From: Oxytricha trifallax
Taxonomy: Eukaryota > Ciliophora > Spirotrichea > Sporadotrichida > Oxytrichidae
Direction of reading: 5' to 3'
Length of the DNA stretch: 64,000 nucleotides
Assembly (NCBI GenBank): GCA_000711775.1
Contig: ARYC01000714.1
Span: forward strand, 1-64,000
In this document: piece after piece, positions 62,501-64,000 of the stretch
Position numbering within the stretch: the stretch's first letter is position 1
Layout: every line of letters starts with the position of its first letter
Notes under the pieces: generated by a model
Told to the model about the DNA's origin: nothing
The model's database searches: none
The model's input: the letters and a program-made list of their open reading frames with translations, nothing else
Program-made: the position numbers and the translations under genes

Positions 62501-64000
62501 AAAAATATATTCTTCAAAGTTTAATATCAATAGTTATAGATATTTATTTTATTATCTTATTATACCTTTTACTAACCTTATAATATTATAACAGCTATTA
62601 AAAATAAATTTTTGATTGTTTCAATGTCGAGGTAGCAAGCACTGTTAACACAATGTCCGAAGTTTCTTGGACCACCTTCTGGGAAGTCTCCAGATTCACC
62701 TCCAAAAACGAAATATTTCCATGAGGGAATAGCCTCAACCATGATAGCACTGTGATTCCATCTGGGAATATCATTGTAGATGTCTGGGTCGTACCATTCA
62801 TTGGTGTCGAGGTTGAACAAATAAATAAGTTACATTATACTATATAGAACACGATGATGTTGTTGTATTGAGATTCAGAGTTCCATCCACCGTATGAGTA
62901 TATCTTTCTTCCAATTGAGAAGATGGTGTGACCACCTCTTGGTTCAGGAGGGTTGTTTTAGTATTCAATCTTTTCCCATTAGTGAGAGTCTAAGTCGAAG
63001 GAGTACATGTCATTGAAGGCTACTCTAGCATAGTTAACACCACCATGACCACCGAAAATGTAAACTTTGTTGTCAACTATCGTGGCAGAGGTATTAGCTC
63101 TTGGAGCTGGAGCACCATTATTATTTCAGTATTTAATTTAATAAAATACCAGTCACTGAATCTTGATTTTTGGGAGTAGCAGGCTCTTCACCTTCAGCTC
63201 TCTTCCATGTCAAGTTTTGTACAGTTAAGAACCATGTGTCGTTCAATCTAACTTAGGGAGTAGAGTGACCTCCAAAAATGAAGATTTTATCATGTTTTGG
63301 GGTAGAAATGGCGACATGCTGAGTTCTAGCAGGAGGCACCAAATCACTTCCGAATTTCTCTTTGTACCAAGTTACCTCATCTAAAATTGACAAAGGTTAA
63401 GATTTTCATTTTTAAGATAAAGCGGGGAATAAGAATAGAGACCAAGCTCTTGGAGACTAGACTAGTGGACATAAAAAACATTAGAACTCTATTTTTTAAA
63501 AAGATAGATGTTGAAGCTCTAACTGTTTTTTAATGGCCAAGCCTCACAAGTCTCTGGAAATGGGTTTGTAACTTACTGGTTCCCACTTTCATGGCATAGA
63601 TATCGTTAAATCTATCAAGTCAATTAATAATTATATGAGGAAAGAATATAAAAACGAAATTCTATAAAGAATAGTTATTTTAATAAATCATAAATTTAAG
63701 AAATGGATTAATTCATTTACTAAAACTATAGCAATAAAGATTTCAAAATTTTATGAAATGCCTTTATGATTTGAATTTTAAAACTTTAACTATTAATGAT
63801 ATTATTTTGGTTTTACTTGGGAGAATCTTGTTTCCTTTCTTGGAGTTGTCAATACCTCCATAGAGGAGATAGTTGAAACCTCCAACATGAGTCAGGGAGT
63901 GTCCAGACCTTGGGGTTGGAACATCTCCAGTTTACAATAGTACTTAAATTGTACAAACAAATCTATGTTAAAAAAAACAAATTAATCAGTTGACTTCAGT
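47559..64000 (-). CDS. Outer-arm dynein heavy chain with kelch and filamin-like N-terminus (5' partial)
   Basis: This is an axonemal dynein heavy chain, read right to left. Kelch-type repeats (about 63950-62190) come first, then an IPT and filamin-like Ig region (62190-61553), the tail and linker (61200-58700), AAA1 with [12 protein letters not shown] near 58300, AAA2 [10 protein letters not shown] near 57410, AAA3 GNAGCGKT near 56220 and AAA4 GVGGSGK near 54300. The stalk coiled coils (53500-53030 and 52419-52200) flank the microtubule-binding domain, AAA5/6 follow, and the C-terminal domain ends at TGA 47559-47561. Kelch plus filamin-like domains at the N-terminus are known from the Chlamydomonas outer-arm alpha chain. 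The gene has many short inserts; those I could prove by pointer and frame are listed separately. The start lies beyond the window. Confidence 0.93.
47703..47827 (-). other. IES in dynein gene, pointer CTTCC
   Basis: GGAAG on the plus strand occurs at 47703-47707 and 47828-47832. Excision of 125 bp joins RLSERESS to [10 protein letters not shown] in the dynein C-terminal domain in frame. No GT-AG pair gives this frame. Confidence 0.88.
49881..50405 (-). other. IES in dynein gene carrying a palindrome, pointer TAT
   Basis: ATA (plus strand) lies at 49881-49883 and 50406-50408. Excision joins ALQWRKWY to [14 protein letters not shown], the usual W-x-x-W-Y segment before AAA6. The 525-bp insert is mostly the family A palindrome. 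Confidence 0.8.
49966..50401. mobile_element. Long palindromic element (family A), copy 2
   Basis: Two arms of roughly 205 bp meet near 50185; the outer ends read GGATACATTCGAAATTGG and its inverse. The inner arm shares GACTTTACTATTAGCC, GCATTCCTGTAGCGAGGTAAC and the flanking GCAGTTAA motif with the palindrome at 10470-10890. There is no coding capacity. Confidence 0.78.
52438..52559 (-). other. IES in dynein stalk, pointer CAGTT
   Basis: AACTG (plus) lies at 52438-52442 and 52560-52564. Excising 122 bp joins YYDVFVS to [12 protein letters not shown], the canonical start of the second stalk-related segment (V-x-P-K-x-x-x-x-x-A). Confidence 0.88.
52978..53028 (-). other. 51-bp IES in dynein stalk, pointer ATT
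   Basis: AAT (plus) lies at 52978-52980 and 53029-53031. Removal joins DLDEALPL to [11 protein letters not shown] in frame, as in other dynein heavy chains. Confidence 0.8.
54133..54291 (-). other. IES in dynein AAA4, pointer TAAAT
   Basis: ATTTA (plus) lies at 54133-54137 and 54292-54296. Removing 159 bp creates [15 protein letters not shown], the AAA4 Walker A. The pointer itself supplies the AAA codon of the Walker A lysine. Confidence 0.85.
55516..56139. mobile_element. Foldback (hAT-like) element in dynein exon, 8-bp target duplication
   Basis: AACTTATT lies at 55516-55523 and 56140-56147. Between them is a 616-bp near-perfect foldback starting GGCTATGAGGTAGTATCC and ending with its inverse, arms about 290 bp, centre near 55840. 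Removing the element plus one target copy joins [10 protein letters not shown] to [10 protein letters not shown] in AAA3 in frame; GT-AG splicing of the same region would break the frame. An 8-bp duplication with terminal inverted repeats is typical of hAT elements, but without a transposase the superfamily is inferred. Confidence 0.82.
61199..61555 (-). other. IES in dynein filamin-like region, pointer ATT
   Basis: AAT (plus) lies at 61199-61201 and 61556-61558. Excising 357 bp of very AT-rich sequence joins VEDESDCKI to [19 protein letters not shown], completing the filamin-type repeat without a frame change. Confidence 0.82.

Overview
The window reads as germline (micronuclear) DNA of a spirotrichous ciliate of the Oxytricha/Stylonychia/Tetmemena kind. 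Three things support this. Long reading frames only make sense if TAA and TAG encode glutamine and TGA is the only stop. Short GT-AG introns occur (ARL3, RanBP1, OSBP, SPO11). Most genes are also cut by AT-rich inserts that are not introns: each is flanked by a short direct repeat (pointer), and removing the insert plus one repeat copy restores the frame and a conserved protein motif. These are internal eliminated sequences (IESs) separating macronuclear-destined segments (MDSs). The genus is inferred from this architecture, not from a species-specific match.

Layout. 1-1822: right part of a TBE-type transposon (zinc finger plus kinase ORF) and two G4T4-like termini. 1890-2626: C-terminal part of RanBP1. 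2879-4460: membrane protein with an MRH-like lumenal domain. 4625-4935: last MDS of a ceramide-synthase (LAG1/TLC) gene whose other MDSs lie at 13947-14877. 5158-5672: inverted-repeat element. 7002-8041 (-): PC4-like coactivator. 8306-9696: leucine-rich-repeat gene, last MDS placed before the first. 9771-10997: ARL3. 11054-13196: BPNT1-like phosphatase with a roughly 940-bp insert carrying a GC-rich, possibly RNA-coding block. 15017-16936 (-): Gln-rich protein. 17955-19590: oxysterol-binding protein. 19850-21366 (-): CDPK-like pseudokinase. 21548-23903 (-): C2H2 zinc-finger protein. 24094-26838: RNA ligase/2H-phosphoesterase fusion. 27221-29265 (-): CENP-V/GFA-like protein split by a non-LTR-like retroelement. 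29332-30944: SPO11, scrambled with an inverted MDS. 31018-33563 (-): Mic60-like protein. 33780-35051: cyclin. 35515-39159: long low-complexity protein. 39301-42405 (-): DBP10 helicase. 42886-43232: small membrane protein. 43777-47314: two tandem AlkB-like hydroxylases. 47559-window end (-): outer-arm dynein heavy chain with kelch and filamin-like N-terminal domains, cut by many IESs.

The genes do not form a pathway; in the macronucleus each would probably be its own small chromosome. What unites the window is genome rearrangement. Three genes are scrambled, with long pointers (12-15 bp), while simple IESs in other genes use mostly 3-6 bp repeats. Several IESs are visibly mobile elements: a retroelement with a (TTA)n tail, a foldback element with an 8-bp target duplication, two related palindromes, and two copies of one inverted-repeat family. 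A number of one-base frame breaks remain that I could not assign to an IES, an intron or an assembly error.
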